This document shows, piece by piece, positions 49,362-57,816 of a DNA stretch of 64,000 nt (positions within the stretch are counted from its first letter, which is position 1; each line of letters begins with the position of its first letter). The notes beneath the pieces are model-generated. The model was not told where the DNA came from, ran no database searches, and saw only the letters and a list, made by a program, of their open reading frames with translations. Origin of the DNA: Myroides profundi (lineage in GTDB: Bacteria; Bacteroidota; Bacteroidia; Flavobacteriales; Flavobacteriaceae); the NCBI RefSeq assembly GCF_000833025.1, contig NZ_CP010817.1, forward strand, positions 3,968,001 to 4,032,000, written 5' to 3'. The position numbers were made by a program, and so were the translations under genes.

Positions 49362-51848
49362 CTAGAAGCTCTTCTTCACTCCTATCATAATACCGTCTTT
49401 AGCAAACGTCCCTCCTTGATAAGAGCGTACATAGTCTATACGGAAGAAATTAATCTTACCAAATCCGAAATTAGACAGACCTGCTGTAAACTCGTGATAT
49501 GGCTTTATATCGCTTACCATCGCATTGTGGTAGCCCAATACTACATTCCATCCAGTCTCTCTTAATAATGGAACCTTATTAATCAAGAATCCCTTAAAAT
49601 CATACTCAAAATGACTCTCTACATAAGACTTATTCGTACTCAGAGCATAATATGGCAATAAGTTAAACGAGGTCAATCTATCATTCGTTATATTCAGATG
49701 AGTCTCGTTACCTGTGAAGTGTTTTCTATCCACATAAGAGATACCATCAGCTCCAAAATATTTACCCATCAATACATTATACTCGAATCTCCCTTTATTG
49801 CTCACCGTTAGTCCTTGACTAAACCTAGCTTCTAGTTTATCATACTCTAATCCTTTCTCACTACCACTGAATCCCTTTTCATAGTTCATCTCTATCAGAG
49901 GATAACTAGGATTGCGCATATAGATACGCTTGTCAGGATAGCTTACATAGTTCATGCCTAAGGATAGCGTAGTACCTACTCTAAACTTGTATAGATGATG
50001 ATTCGTGATCGGGCTACTGTTCATATCTAGAGGAGCTAACGGATCATTAGAGGTATAAGCTCTACTACCCTTATAAAATGAGCCATTCGCATTATTATAC
50101 AGCGGACTTCTATCCTCATACCCTATGGCACTGTGTACTTTTAGAGCTTCATTGAAGAACTGACCGTAATACCCCACATACACATCATTGTGATTATAGT
50201 ACTTCGCATAGTTCTTTCTCATTAATAGGGAGAATGCAGTATTCAGTAGCTCAGGTATATTCTCCTTATTATACTGTTCTATCTTACTTCCTCCTTCTAT
50301 ATATACCGCTGACTTAGATGCTCCCTTAAACTGACGCAATAGCTTTCCATACACTCTCAACCTATCAGAGGCAAACCCGTAGTCAAAACTAGCTTTACCA
50401 TACGTATACCCTATCTTATCCTTATCGTAAATAGAACCATACATATCCGTCTTCATATTGAACCCCTGCACAGTATTAAATCCAGGTTTATCCATCCCTA
50501 TTAATCCTGTGTAGCCGATACTATACTTATTATCTTCTCCTCTATAGTTATATCCCCCAAACACATCACCTACTTTAAATCTATTGTGCTTTTTGCGGAT
50601 ACTATCTTTATACACAGGAGACTCTTTCACTAATCTTATACTATCCTTCACGCGATAATCATTCAACTCCTCTTCTGACAAAGCAAATAATCTATTCTCT
50701 TTCCAGAAATCATCCCCTTTCTTATTCACATCCTTCGCAAAGGATAAAATCTCTTTATCAAAGCTCGCTCTAGTGAAATTAGGTGTGAAGTTATAGTTGT
50801 TAAACACACTTAAGAAAACCGCTTGTATCCTTACTCCTAATGCTCCAAAGACTAAGTCAAGGTTCTGCGAGCGCTTCACCCAGCTCTTATTCTCCTCATT
50901 ATAACTAAAGTTCTGACTCACATTGATCTCTTCTATTAGTGGCTGCTGTACACTTACTCCTGTTACTTTTAAGTCTATACCATAGATAGCCCCTATCCCA
51001 TCTACTAAGTAGAGATCACCTGAGAACACAGGCTGAACTGATGACTTAGGCGTTACCTTGATTTTATTAATCAATACCCCTTGATCTCTGAAGGTAGCCG
51101 CTAGCGTGTACTTATAGTATGAGAACGCTACATCTGCTATCGGAGAAATTAGTTTAGTATCCATATCTCCGATCACGATATGATTATCATAGAAGTCATA
51201 GAAGGACTCATCCGCAGTATTAAAGCTATATCCACTATTACTCCCACTCACCTTAGACGCGATGATATGCTCCTTTAGTTTATGTGGTTTTTGGTACTTT
51301 AGGCTAGACACTGTTTCTGACAGATACACTATCCCTCTACCTAGTGAATCCACACCAGATAATCCACTGCCATTCACCTGTACCTTCTTTTGAAAAAACT
51401 TAGACATCTTCAGCGTCTTCAGCATCCCTTTAGAGTAAAAATCTGCAGTGAAAGCAGACATTCCCTCTGTATTCTTCTGCTTGTTCTTTATCGCTAGACG
51501 GATCAGATCATCTGCAGGATTCTTACCTGCTGTGATCACGATATCTTCTAGTATGAAGTCTTCAGACTCTAGCACTACATTTACCTCTTGGGCAGCACCA
51601 GTATAGGTAATATTCTTTCGCAGCGTCTTATAGCCTAAGAATTGATATACGATTGTATACTCCCCCTTCTGAGGTAAGCTCAACTCATATAGTCCTTGTT
51701 CATTACTTATTGTATTCTGTTGGCTTTTTTCTAGATACACCGTAGTATAACTAATGGGCTTACCCTCTGTGTCTTTTATACTCCCTTTTAGTTGGCCAAA
51801 TACAGTCAAGCCAACTAGAAGCATAAAAAGTGTAACAAATTGTTTCAT
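49362..51848 (-). CDS. DUF5686 outer-membrane protein with carboxypeptidase-like regulatory domain
   Basis: An 828-residue envelope protein. Signal peptide 1-18 (TVFGQ), then a CarboxypepD_reg-like beta domain (about 19-95; GSIKDTEGKPISYTTVYLEKSQQNTISNEQGLYEL). The remaining sequence is DUF5686: a periplasmic part and a long beta-rich region consistent with a large barrel, ending GIMIGVKKSF. It resembles TonB-dependent receptors at the N-terminus only; there is no plug domain. Function unknown. It is monocistronic; no exact promoter was found. Confidence 0.85.
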   Translation of the reverse strand: MKQFVTLFMLLVGLTVFGQLKGSIKDTEGKPISYTTVYLEKSQQNTISNEQGLYELSLPQKGEYTIVYQFLGYKTLRKNITYTGAAQEVNVVLESEDFILEDIVITAGKNPADDLIRLAIKNKQKNTEGMSAFTADFYSKGMLKTLKMSKFFQKKVQVNGSGLSGVDSLGRGIVYLSETVSSLKYQKPHKLKEHIIASKVSGSNSGYSFNTADESFYDFYDNHIVIGDMDTKLISPIADVAFSYYKYTLAATFRDQGVLINKIKVTPKSSVQPVFSGDLYLVDGIGAIYGIDLKVTGVSVQQPLIEEINVSQNFSYNEENKSWVKRSQNLDLVFGALGVRIQAVFLSVFNNYNFTPNFTRASFDKEILSFAKDVNKKGDDFWKENRLFALSEEELNDYRVKDSIRLVKESPVYKDSIRKKHNRFKVGDVFGGYNYRGEDNKYSIGYTGLIGMDKPGFNTVQGFNMKTDMYGSIYDKDKIGYTYGKASFDYGFASDRLRVYGKLLRQFKGASKSAVYIEGGSKIEQYNKENIPELLNTAFSLLMRKNYAKYYNHNDVYVGYYGQFFNEALKVHSAIGYEDRSPLYNNANGSFYKGSRAYTSNDPLAPLDMNSSPITNHHLYKFRVGTTLSLGMNYVSYPDKRIYMRNPSYPLIEMNYEKGFSGSEKGLEYDKLEARFSQGLTVSNKGRFEYNVLMGKYFGADGISYVDRKHFTGNETHLNITNDRLTSFNLLPYYALSTNKSYVESHFEYDFKGFLINKVPLLRETGWNVVLGYHNAMVSDIKPYHEFTAGLSNFGFGKINFFRIDYVRSYQGGTFAKDGIMIGVKKSF

Positions 51849-52116
51849 TGGTTAGGTTTTGTTTAATAGTAACTATTAGACATTGTATTTATTACATTGT
51901 TACACCTTGACCATGATATTATACTAAATAACAGAACACCTCATACAGTCTTCATACCTCATCACATCGCTAACCTTCATATTCATTGACTTCATACCAC
52001 TATATCCTCTCACAGAATAAGACAATACCTAAGTAGAGAAAGTTCTAAAGCGTTAATTAACTGTAAAAGAATTAGTCATTATAACATTAAATACACCTTT
52101 AACTCATTCTCTTTTG

Positions 52117-52124
52117 TATTTTTG
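52117..52124 (+). promoter_or_regulatory. -7 promoter element of the PaaE-like gene
   Basis: TATTTTTG overlaps the TTG at 52122 that could extend the frame, supporting the ATG at 52146. Confidence 0.55.
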
Positions 52125-52145
52125 TCAGTTCAAACTAAACTACCT

Positions 52146-53198
52146 ATGTCAAGATTCAACCTATTAACTGTAAAAGAAGTTCGCAGAGAAACTCCTAATG
52201 CAGTATCAATAGCATTTGATATTCCTGCCAACCTAAAAGAGGAATTTGCATTCACAGCAGGTCAATATCTTAATATTAAACACCAACACGAAGGGAAAGA
52301 GATCCGTAGAGCTTACTCTATCTGCTCTACTCCTACTAGTGGAGAAGTACGTGTAGCAGTAAAAAAAGTAGAACACGGTGTGTTCTCTACTTTTGCAAAC
52401 GAAACACTGAAAGCAGGTGACCAACTAGAAGTAGAGAATCCAGAAGGAAGATTCACTTTTGAGCCTAGCGCTTCAGTAGCTAATAACTATGCAGCCTTTG
52501 CAGCTGGTAGTGGTATCACTCCTGTGATGTCTATACTAAAAACAGTATTAGAGCAAGAGCCTAACAGCAAGTTCGTACTAGTATACGGTAATAAAAATGC
52601 GGAAGAGACTATCTTCCACGACGAATTATACAAACTACAAGAACAATACGCAGAGCGTCTATTCATCCACTTCGTTTACTCTCGTATTAGAGAGAACGAT
52701 TCTATCTTCGGACGTATAGATAAAGCAGCGATCAACTTCGTAGTAAACAACAAACACAAAGAAAAAGAGTTCGCTCGTTTCTTCTTATGTGGTCCAGAAG
52801 ACATGATCGATACTGTAAGTGCTACTCTACAAGATAGAGGTGTTGCAAAAGACAAAATCGCTTTTGAGATCTTCACTCCTAACACAGATGGTGTAAACCC
52901 TGTACAGGCAGAAGGAGGTACTACTAAGGTGACTGCGCTAGTAGATGATGAAGAAGCTAGCTTCGAGATGCCGAAGAGTGAAGTATTACTAAACGGTGTA
53001 CTTAAAGCAGGTATAGATGCTCCATACTCATGTCAGGGAGGTATCTGTAGCTCATGTATGTGTAAGATCGTTAAAGGATCTGCTGTGATGAAGAAGAACA
53101 GCATCCTTACAGATGATGAGATAGCAGACGGACTTATCCTATCATGTCAAGCTATCGTTACATCAGACGAAATCTATGTAGACTACGACGATATATAA
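52146..53198 (+). CDS. Ferredoxin-NAD(P)H reductase, PaaE-like
   Basis: A 350-residue flavin/iron-sulfur electron-transfer protein. An FAD domain (about 1-100; RRAYSICSTPTSGEVRVAVKKVEHGVFS) is followed by an NAD(P) domain (about 105-235; GSGITPVMSIL, FLCGPEDMIDTV) and a C-terminal plant-type 2Fe-2S domain (about 260-350) with CQGGICSSC and the fourth Cys in LSCQ. This order is that of PaaE of the phenylacetyl-CoA epoxidase, but no paa genes are nearby, so it may serve another oxygenase or desaturase. Confidence 0.85.
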   Translation: MSRFNLLTVKEVRRETPNAVSIAFDIPANLKEEFAFTAGQYLNIKHQHEGKEIRRAYSICSTPTSGEVRVAVKKVEHGVFSTFANETLKAGDQLEVENPEGRFTFEPSASVANNYAAFAAGSGITPVMSILKTVLEQEPNSKFVLVYGNKNAEETIFHDELYKLQEQYAERLFIHFVYSRIRENDSIFGRIDKAAINFVVNNKHKEKEFARFFLCGPEDMIDTVSATLQDRGVAKDKIAFEIFTPNTDGVNPVQAEGGTTKVTALVDDEEASFEMPKSEVLLNGVLKAGIDAPYSCQGGICSSCMCKIVKGSAVMKKNSILTDDEIADGLILSCQAIVTSDEIYVDYDDI

Positions 53199-53217
53199 TA
53201 GATATACGATATAATCT

Positions 53218-53248
53218 AAGCTCTCCCACAGTGGAGAGCTTTTTTTTG
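53218..53248 (+). terminator. Terminator of the PaaE-like gene
   Basis: AGCTCTCC/GGAGAGCT stem with a 6-nt loop and a T-run. Confidence 0.88.
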
Positions 53249-53265
53249 CGATAATACTCCGAGGT

Positions 53266-53377
53266 GATAGCCTATTGCTCCCTATATGATAGGCTAGTGA
53301 TAGGCTATTTTTGGTACTTTTAAGCCGACCAAATGCCCATCACTAGCCGACCACATGCCGACCATCCCATAAAAAAA
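53266..53377. repeat. Dispersed intergenic repeat, copy B
   Basis: GCCGACCA begins at 53324, 53346 and 53357, offsets 0, 22 and 33 as in copy A. The shared block runs from GGTACTTTTAAGCCGACC to CCCATAAAAA. Upstream, GATAGCCTAT (53266-53275) is inverse to two ATAGGCTA-type motifs (about 53288 and 53301), giving an alternative hairpin. Confidence 0.72.
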
Positions 53378-53464
53378 GGTAATAAAAGCACATTTAATAT
53401 TTTAGAAATAACACGCAGATTGCAAATCCGTACCGAGATATAAAACACATTACAATAACACAAT

Positions 53465-53503
53465 AAAAAAGAGCTGTACGAAGCATTATACTTCATACAG
53501 CCC
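53465..53503 (-). terminator. Terminator of the arginine operon
   Basis: On the minus strand, GGCTGTATGAAG pairs with CTTCGTACAGCT (two wobbles) and is followed by six T. A second hairpin (53544-53576, AAGAGGCT/AGCCTCTT) lies between it and the argH stop. Confidence 0.78.
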
Positions 53504-53543
53504 TAAATCAATTATAGTTAACAGTGATAAATTAATAAATAGC

Positions 53544-53576
53544 AAGAGGCTCTCCCACCGCGTGGAAAAGCCTCTT
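53544..53576 (-). other. Hairpin directly after argH
   Basis: AAGAGGCT/AGCCTCTT with an internal CCAC/GTGG pair; 9 nt after the argH stop. No T-run on the minus strand. Probably protects the mRNA end or assists the terminator further on. Confidence 0.55.
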
Positions 53577-53584
53577 TCAATCTA

Positions 53585-54916
53585 TCACAACACTAAACTT
53601 ACTAGTTTCTCATTTACTTGGTCAAAGTTGAATGACGTGTATACACGGTCAAACTCTCCTTCGATTGCTTCATTCATCAGGTTACCTACACTACCTTCGT
53701 GTGTATGGTTTACCTCTTTTGACGGTTGATAAGTACCTGCCTCTATCGACAGCCCTATCTCTTTATATGCTTCTCTAAAAGGTATCCCCTTTAGTACATA
53801 GTCATTCACTACCTCAACGCTAAACAAATAGTCGTATTTCGGATCGCTTAATATCTCTTTATTCACCTCTATATTGTCCAACATCAATTTCAGAATATCT
53901 AAACATTCTTTCAATGAAGTGAAAGCTGGGAACAAGTTCTCTTTTAACAACTGAAGATCTCTGTGGTACCCAGAAGGCAAATTAGTAGTCATTAAGGCTA
54001 TTTCGTTAGGCAAGGCTTGTATCTTATTACATCTTGAACGAATAAGCTCTAGAACGTCTGGATTCTTCTTATGTGGCATAATGCTCGAACCTGTAGTCAA
54101 ATGATCTGGGAATTTGATAAAGCCCATGTTCTGACTCATATACAAGCATCCATCCATCGCGAACTTAGCTAAAGTAGCTGCAATAGCACTTAACCCTTGT
54201 GCTAAGATACGCTCTGTCTTCCCCCTGCCCATCTGTGCATAGACTACATTATAATTCATAGACTGAAAGCCTAATAAGTCTGTAGTCATCTGTCTGTTTA
54301 GTGGAAATGATGAACCATAACCTGCAGCTGAACCCAATGGGTTCTTATTCGTAACCTTCCACGCAGCTAGCATCATCTCTAAATCGTCTACAAGGCTCTC
54401 TGCATACGCCCCAAACCACAAGCCAAATGACGAAGGCATTGCGATTTGTAAATGCGTATAGCCAGGCAGTAAAACATCTTTATACTGATTACTCAATTGC
54501 TGTAGTGTATCAAATACTTCCTTCGTCTTAGTGACTATCTCCTCTATCTCATGGCGAAAATAAAGTTTAAGATCTACTAATACTTGGTCGTTTCTAGAAC
54601 GTCCTGAATGTATCTTCTTACCAGCCTCACCTATTCTCCTAGTCAATAATAACTCTACTTGAGAGTGTATGTCTTCTACATCATCTTCTATCTCGAATTG
54701 ACCAGCTAATATCTCTTGGTATATCTGTTTTAATTCTTTTTGAATAAGGACTAAGTCTTCTGACTCTAATAATCCTATACTTTCTAACATCTGTGTATGT
54801 GCTAGTGACCCCATAACGTCAAATGCCGCTAGGTTCATATCTAACACTCTATCTTGTCCTACTGTGAAGGTATCTACATTACTATCTACAGTAGTGTTTT
54901 TTTGCCATAATTTCAT
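53585..54916 (-). CDS. argH: Argininosuccinate lyase
   Basis: A 443-residue lyase of the fumarase/aspartase superfamily: argininosuccinate gives arginine plus fumarate, the last step of arginine synthesis. The signature GSSIMPHKKNPD and the other conserved blocks (SGRSRNDQV, GYTHLQIAMP, NKNPLGSAAGYGSSFPL) are intact. It is the last gene of the arginine operon; argE ends 4 nt upstream. Confidence 0.96.
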   Translation of the reverse strand: MKLWQKNTTVDSNVDTFTVGQDRVLDMNLAAFDVMGSLAHTQMLESIGLLESEDLVLIQKELKQIYQEILAGQFEIEDDVEDIHSQVELLLTRRIGEAGKKIHSGRSRNDQVLVDLKLYFRHEIEEIVTKTKEVFDTLQQLSNQYKDVLLPGYTHLQIAMPSSFGLWFGAYAESLVDDLEMMLAAWKVTNKNPLGSAAGYGSSFPLNRQMTTDLLGFQSMNYNVVYAQMGRGKTERILAQGLSAIAATLAKFAMDGCLYMSQNMGFIKFPDHLTTGSSIMPHKKNPDVLELIRSRCNKIQALPNEIALMTTNLPSGYHRDLQLLKENLFPAFTSLKECLDILKLMLDNIEVNKEILSDPKYDYLFSVEVVNDYVLKGIPFREAYKEIGLSIEAGTYQPSKEVNHTHEGSVGNLMNEAIEGEFDRVYTSFNFDQVNEKLVSLVL

Positions 54917-54919
54917 TTG

Positions 54920-55978
54920 CTACACGATTTGCGTTAACATCTCTATATACAAGGCTATTCCCTCTTCTATCTCCTTTACATAGACGAATTCGTCTGCTGT
55001 ATGTGAGCGAGCAGAGTCGCCAGGTCCACACTTAAGCGATGGAATACTTAACAAGGCTTGGTCACTCGTAGTAGGTGAGCCATAGGTCTCTCTACCTAGT
55101 GCTATACCCGCCTGTACGATAGGGTGATCTTTAGCTATAGACGAAGGCTTTAATCGAGTAGAGCGCGCATTGACCTCACAATCTACATGCTGTCTCACCA
55201 TCTCTAATACTTCTTCGTTTGTATAAGCATCTGTCACACGTACATCTACTACAAAATCACAAGTAGAAGGCACCACATTATGCTGTGTACCAGCATTGAT
55301 CATCGTTACACTCATCTTGATCGGTCCAAACTCCTCAGATACCTTAGGGAACTGATAGGTATTAAACCACTCTATATCTTTTATTGCTTTAAATATCGCA
55401 TTGTCTCCTTCATTACGCGCTGCATGTCCTGAGCGCCCATGAGCTACACAATCGAGTACCATTAGTCCACGTTCTGCTACAGCTAAGTGCATTTGTGTAG
55501 GTTCTCCTACGATAGCGAATTCTAATTCACCTAATTTAGGTATTACAAATTCTAAGCCATCATTCCCTGATATCTCTTCTTCTGCCGTAGCAGCGATACA
55601 GAAGTTATACTTCATCCCCTCTTTCTCATAGAAGTGAAGAAATGTAGCGATTAAAGAGACCAAGCACCCTCCAGCATCATTACTCCCCAATCCGAACAAC
55701 TTGCCATCTATAATCTCAGGCTTAAACGGGTCACGAGTATAGTCTTTATTTGGTCTCACGGTATCGTGGTGAGAGTTCAATAAGATTGTAGGCTTACTCG
55801 GATCATAGTGCTTATTAAACGCCCATACATTAAAAAGCTCTCGGTGAATAGCTACTCCATGAGACTCTAAAAAGTTAGCGATTAGATCAGAAGTCAAGTG
55901 CTCTTCTTTACTAAAAGATGGAGATGCTATAAGGCTTTCTAATAAAGCTATTGCCTGTTGTGATAAGTTGTCTTTCAT
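54920..55978 (-). CDS. argE: M20 metallohydrolase, N-acylornithine/N-acylcitrulline deacylase
   Basis: A 352-residue zinc peptidase-family enzyme. Metal-site segments are NSHHDTVRP, GLGSNDAGGCLVS and ATAEEEISG, then a dimerisation domain and the closing Asp/His region (SARSHTADEFV). In this operon it should remove the acyl group; because carbamoylation by ArgF' precedes deacylation in Bacteroidota, the likely substrate is N-acylcitrulline, with succinyl or acetyl undecided. It sits between argB and argH. Confidence 0.9.
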   Translation of the reverse strand: MKDNLSQQAIALLESLIASPSFSKEEHLTSDLIANFLESHGVAIHRELFNVWAFNKHYDPSKPTILLNSHHDTVRPNKDYTRDPFKPEIIDGKLFGLGSNDAGGCLVSLIATFLHFYEKEGMKYNFCIAATAEEEISGNDGLEFVIPKLGELEFAIVGEPTQMHLAVAERGLMVLDCVAHGRSGHAARNEGDNAIFKAIKDIEWFNTYQFPKVSEEFGPIKMSVTMINAGTQHNVVPSTCDFVVDVRVTDAYTNEEVLEMVRQHVDCEVNARSTRLKPSSIAKDHPIVQAGIALGRETYGSPTTSDQALLSIPSLKCGPGDSARSHTADEFVYVKEIEEGIALYIEMLTQIV

Positions 55979-56021
55979 TGTGGTTTTATATAGTTATGGG
56001 TAGTTGTCTTGTTATATTATA

Positions 56022-56801
56022 TTAGAGTTGAATCGTAGTACCAGCTTTTATATCTAATAGATCTTCTGCTTTCTTGATACATACCTTATCTACTCCTTGG
56101 TTGACAGCCGCCAAAGCATTCTCTATCTTTGGCAACATACCATCAGCTATCACCCCTTGTTGTTTTAGTTGTGTAAAGTTCTCTTGATTAATGGTATTGA
56201 TCACAGAGTTCTCATCGTTAATGTCTTGCAGTACCCCTTTGCGCTCAAAGCAATATACTAAGGCTACTTTATACTTAGTAGCGAGAGCAACGGCTATATT
56301 AGAGGTAATAGTATCTGCATTGGTATTTAGTAGTTGGCCTTCCTTATCAGCCGTAATCGCAGAGAAAACAAGATTAATCCCTATCTCTAACAATTGTTGT
56401 AATCGAACCACATTCACATCGCTTGCTTCAAAGTCCCCTACATAACCATAGTCTATCGGCTCAGTAGGGCGTTTATGACTCTGTATCAGCTTAGCGTCTG
56501 CTCCTGAGATTCCCATCGCATCACAACCTCTTGCTTGAAGTTGAGCTGTGATTTGTTTGTTTATTAAACCCGCATACACCATTACAGCTATAGGCAACAT
56601 CGCTTCGTCAGTGATACGACGCCCATTGACCATCTGAGTTTCTATCCCTAACTGCGCAGCCATACGCGTAGCTAATTTACCTCCACCATGTACTAAGACC
56701 TTAGGGCCTTCTATACGAGCATAGATGTCTAAAAAAGCGTTTAACGCAGACTCGTCATCGACGATATTACCTCCTATCTTAATAACTGTAAGGCTTTGCA
56801 T
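56022..56801 (-). CDS. argB: N-acylglutamate kinase
   Basis: A 259-residue amino-acid kinase family enzyme phosphorylating N-acetyl- (or N-succinyl-) glutamate. ATP site IKIGGNIVDD and VLVHGGGKLATRMAAQLG; substrate site NGRRITDEAML; GISGADAKLI; C-terminal KIENALAAVNQGVDKVCI. It is of the short, usually arginine-insensitive class, lacking the N-terminal helix of the feedback-inhibited hexamers. Four nt separate it from argF'. Confidence 0.93.
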   Translation of the reverse strand: MQSLTVIKIGGNIVDDESALNAFLDIYARIEGPKVLVHGGGKLATRMAAQLGIETQMVNGRRITDEAMLPIAVMVYAGLINKQITAQLQARGCDAMGISGADAKLIQSHKRPTEPIDYGYVGDFEASDVNVVRLQQLLEIGINLVFSAITADKEGQLLNTNADTITSNIAVALATKYKVALVYCFERKGVLQDINDENSVINTINQENFTQLKQQGVIADGMLPKIENALAAVNQGVDKVCIKKAEDLLDIKAGTTIQL

Positions 56802-56804
56802 ATT

Positions 56805-57803
56805 TTATTGGTTTTTAAGCATTTCTTTTAATACAGCTTGTGCTGCCCATACTCTGTTTCCTGCTTCTTGGATCACGATAGCATGCTCGCTATCTAATAC
56901 TTCTGACGAGATCACTAAATCACGTCTAACAGGTAGGCAGTGCATTACTTTAGCTTGGTTGGTTGCTTCTAATTTATCAAGAGTTAACATCCAAGACTTA
57001 TCTGTACACGTTATCTGTCCGTAGTCTTCATAACTCGACCAGTTCTTTACATATACGAAGTCAGCATCTGCTAAAGCTTCATCCTGATTAGTAGTCACTG
57101 TAGCTCCTGCTGTAAACTCCTCTTTCAGCGTATAACCTTCTGGATGAGTCACTACAAAGTCTACAAGACCTTCTGCCTGAGCTCTACACATCCACTCTGC
57201 GAAAGAGTTCGGTACTGCCTGTGGAAGTGCCTTAACGTGCGGTGCCCATGTCAATACTACTTTAGGTTTTTTGCCTTGAGGTACTAATTTATCTTGTGCA
57301 GCATCATAATTATAATCGAAGTGCTCTACTATGGTGATTAAGTCTGTGAAGCTCTGTAGAGGATGTCTTGTCGCGCTCTCTAAGCTCACTACAGGTTTGC
57401 CACAGTACTTAGCGAACTTGCTAAACAATTCTTCGCTATAGTCTTCCTCAGCATCTTTTAGTCCAGGGAACGAACGAAGTCCTAATATATCACAGTACTC
57501 TCCCATCACAGCTGCAGCTTCTCTAATATGCTCTGCTGTATTTCCGTCCATCACTACGCCGTCTTTAGTCTCTAAAGCCCAACCGTCTGATGTCATATTC
57601 ATCACCATTACATTCATCCCTAAGTTAGCAGCAGCCTTCTGAGTACTCATCCTTGTACGCAAACTTGGATTTAAGAATACTAAACCTATTGTTTTGTGCT
57701 TGCCAAGAGTTTCTTCTGCAAAAGGGTTTGCCTTACACGCTAATGCGCTGTTTACTGCTTTAGATAGAGAAGGTATATCGTTAACGGAAAAAAATTGTTT
57801 CAT
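56805..57803 (-). CDS. argF': N-acylornithine carbamoyltransferase (ArgF' type)
   Basis: A 332-residue transcarbamylase. Carbamoyl-phosphate site SLRTR (47-51), HPLQSFTDL, HCLPVRRD. It is not an ordinary ornithine carbamoyltransferase: the loop WALETKDGVVMDGNTAEH (75-92) and VLTWAPH are those of N-acetyl/N-succinylornithine enzymes. At the position separating acetyl (Glu92 in Xanthomonas) from succinyl (Pro90 in Bacteroides fragilis) specificity, this protein has Ala90. The ATG at 57803 was chosen; the frame is open to 57866 but would overlap argD. Confidence 0.9.
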   Translation of the reverse strand: MKQFFSVNDIPSLSKAVNSALACKANPFAEETLGKHKTIGLVFLNPSLRTRMSTQKAAANLGMNVMVMNMTSDGWALETKDGVVMDGNTAEHIREAAAVMGEYCDILGLRSFPGLKDAEEDYSEELFSKFAKYCGKPVVSLESATRHPLQSFTDLITIVEHFDYNYDAAQDKLVPQGKKPKVVLTWAPHVKALPQAVPNSFAEWMCRAQAEGLVDFVVTHPEGYTLKEEFTAGATVTTNQDEALADADFVYVKNWSSYEDYGQITCTDKSWMLTLDKLEATNQAKVMHCLPVRRDLVISSEVLDSEHAIVIQEAGNRVWAAQAVLKEMLKNQ

Positions 57804-57816
57804 TGTAATTGTCTTT

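Larger units (their letters stand above)
53199..53584. other. Convergent intergenic region with terminators and a repeat copy
   Basis: About 385 nt without a gene. It holds the terminator of the reductase gene, copy B of the GCCGACCA repeat (about 53266-53377), a minus-strand terminator (53465-53503) and a hairpin next to the argH stop (53544-53576). Confidence 0.7.

Noticed and set aside
52146..53198. Part of a phenylacetate degradation cluster
   Set aside because: Only the reductase-like gene is present; no paaABC or other paa genes are in the neighbourhood.
56805..57803. Ordinary ornithine carbamoyltransferase
   Set aside because: The loop at residues 75-92 and the operon context fit the N-acylornithine group; the length and HPLQ/HCLP context also match ArgF'.
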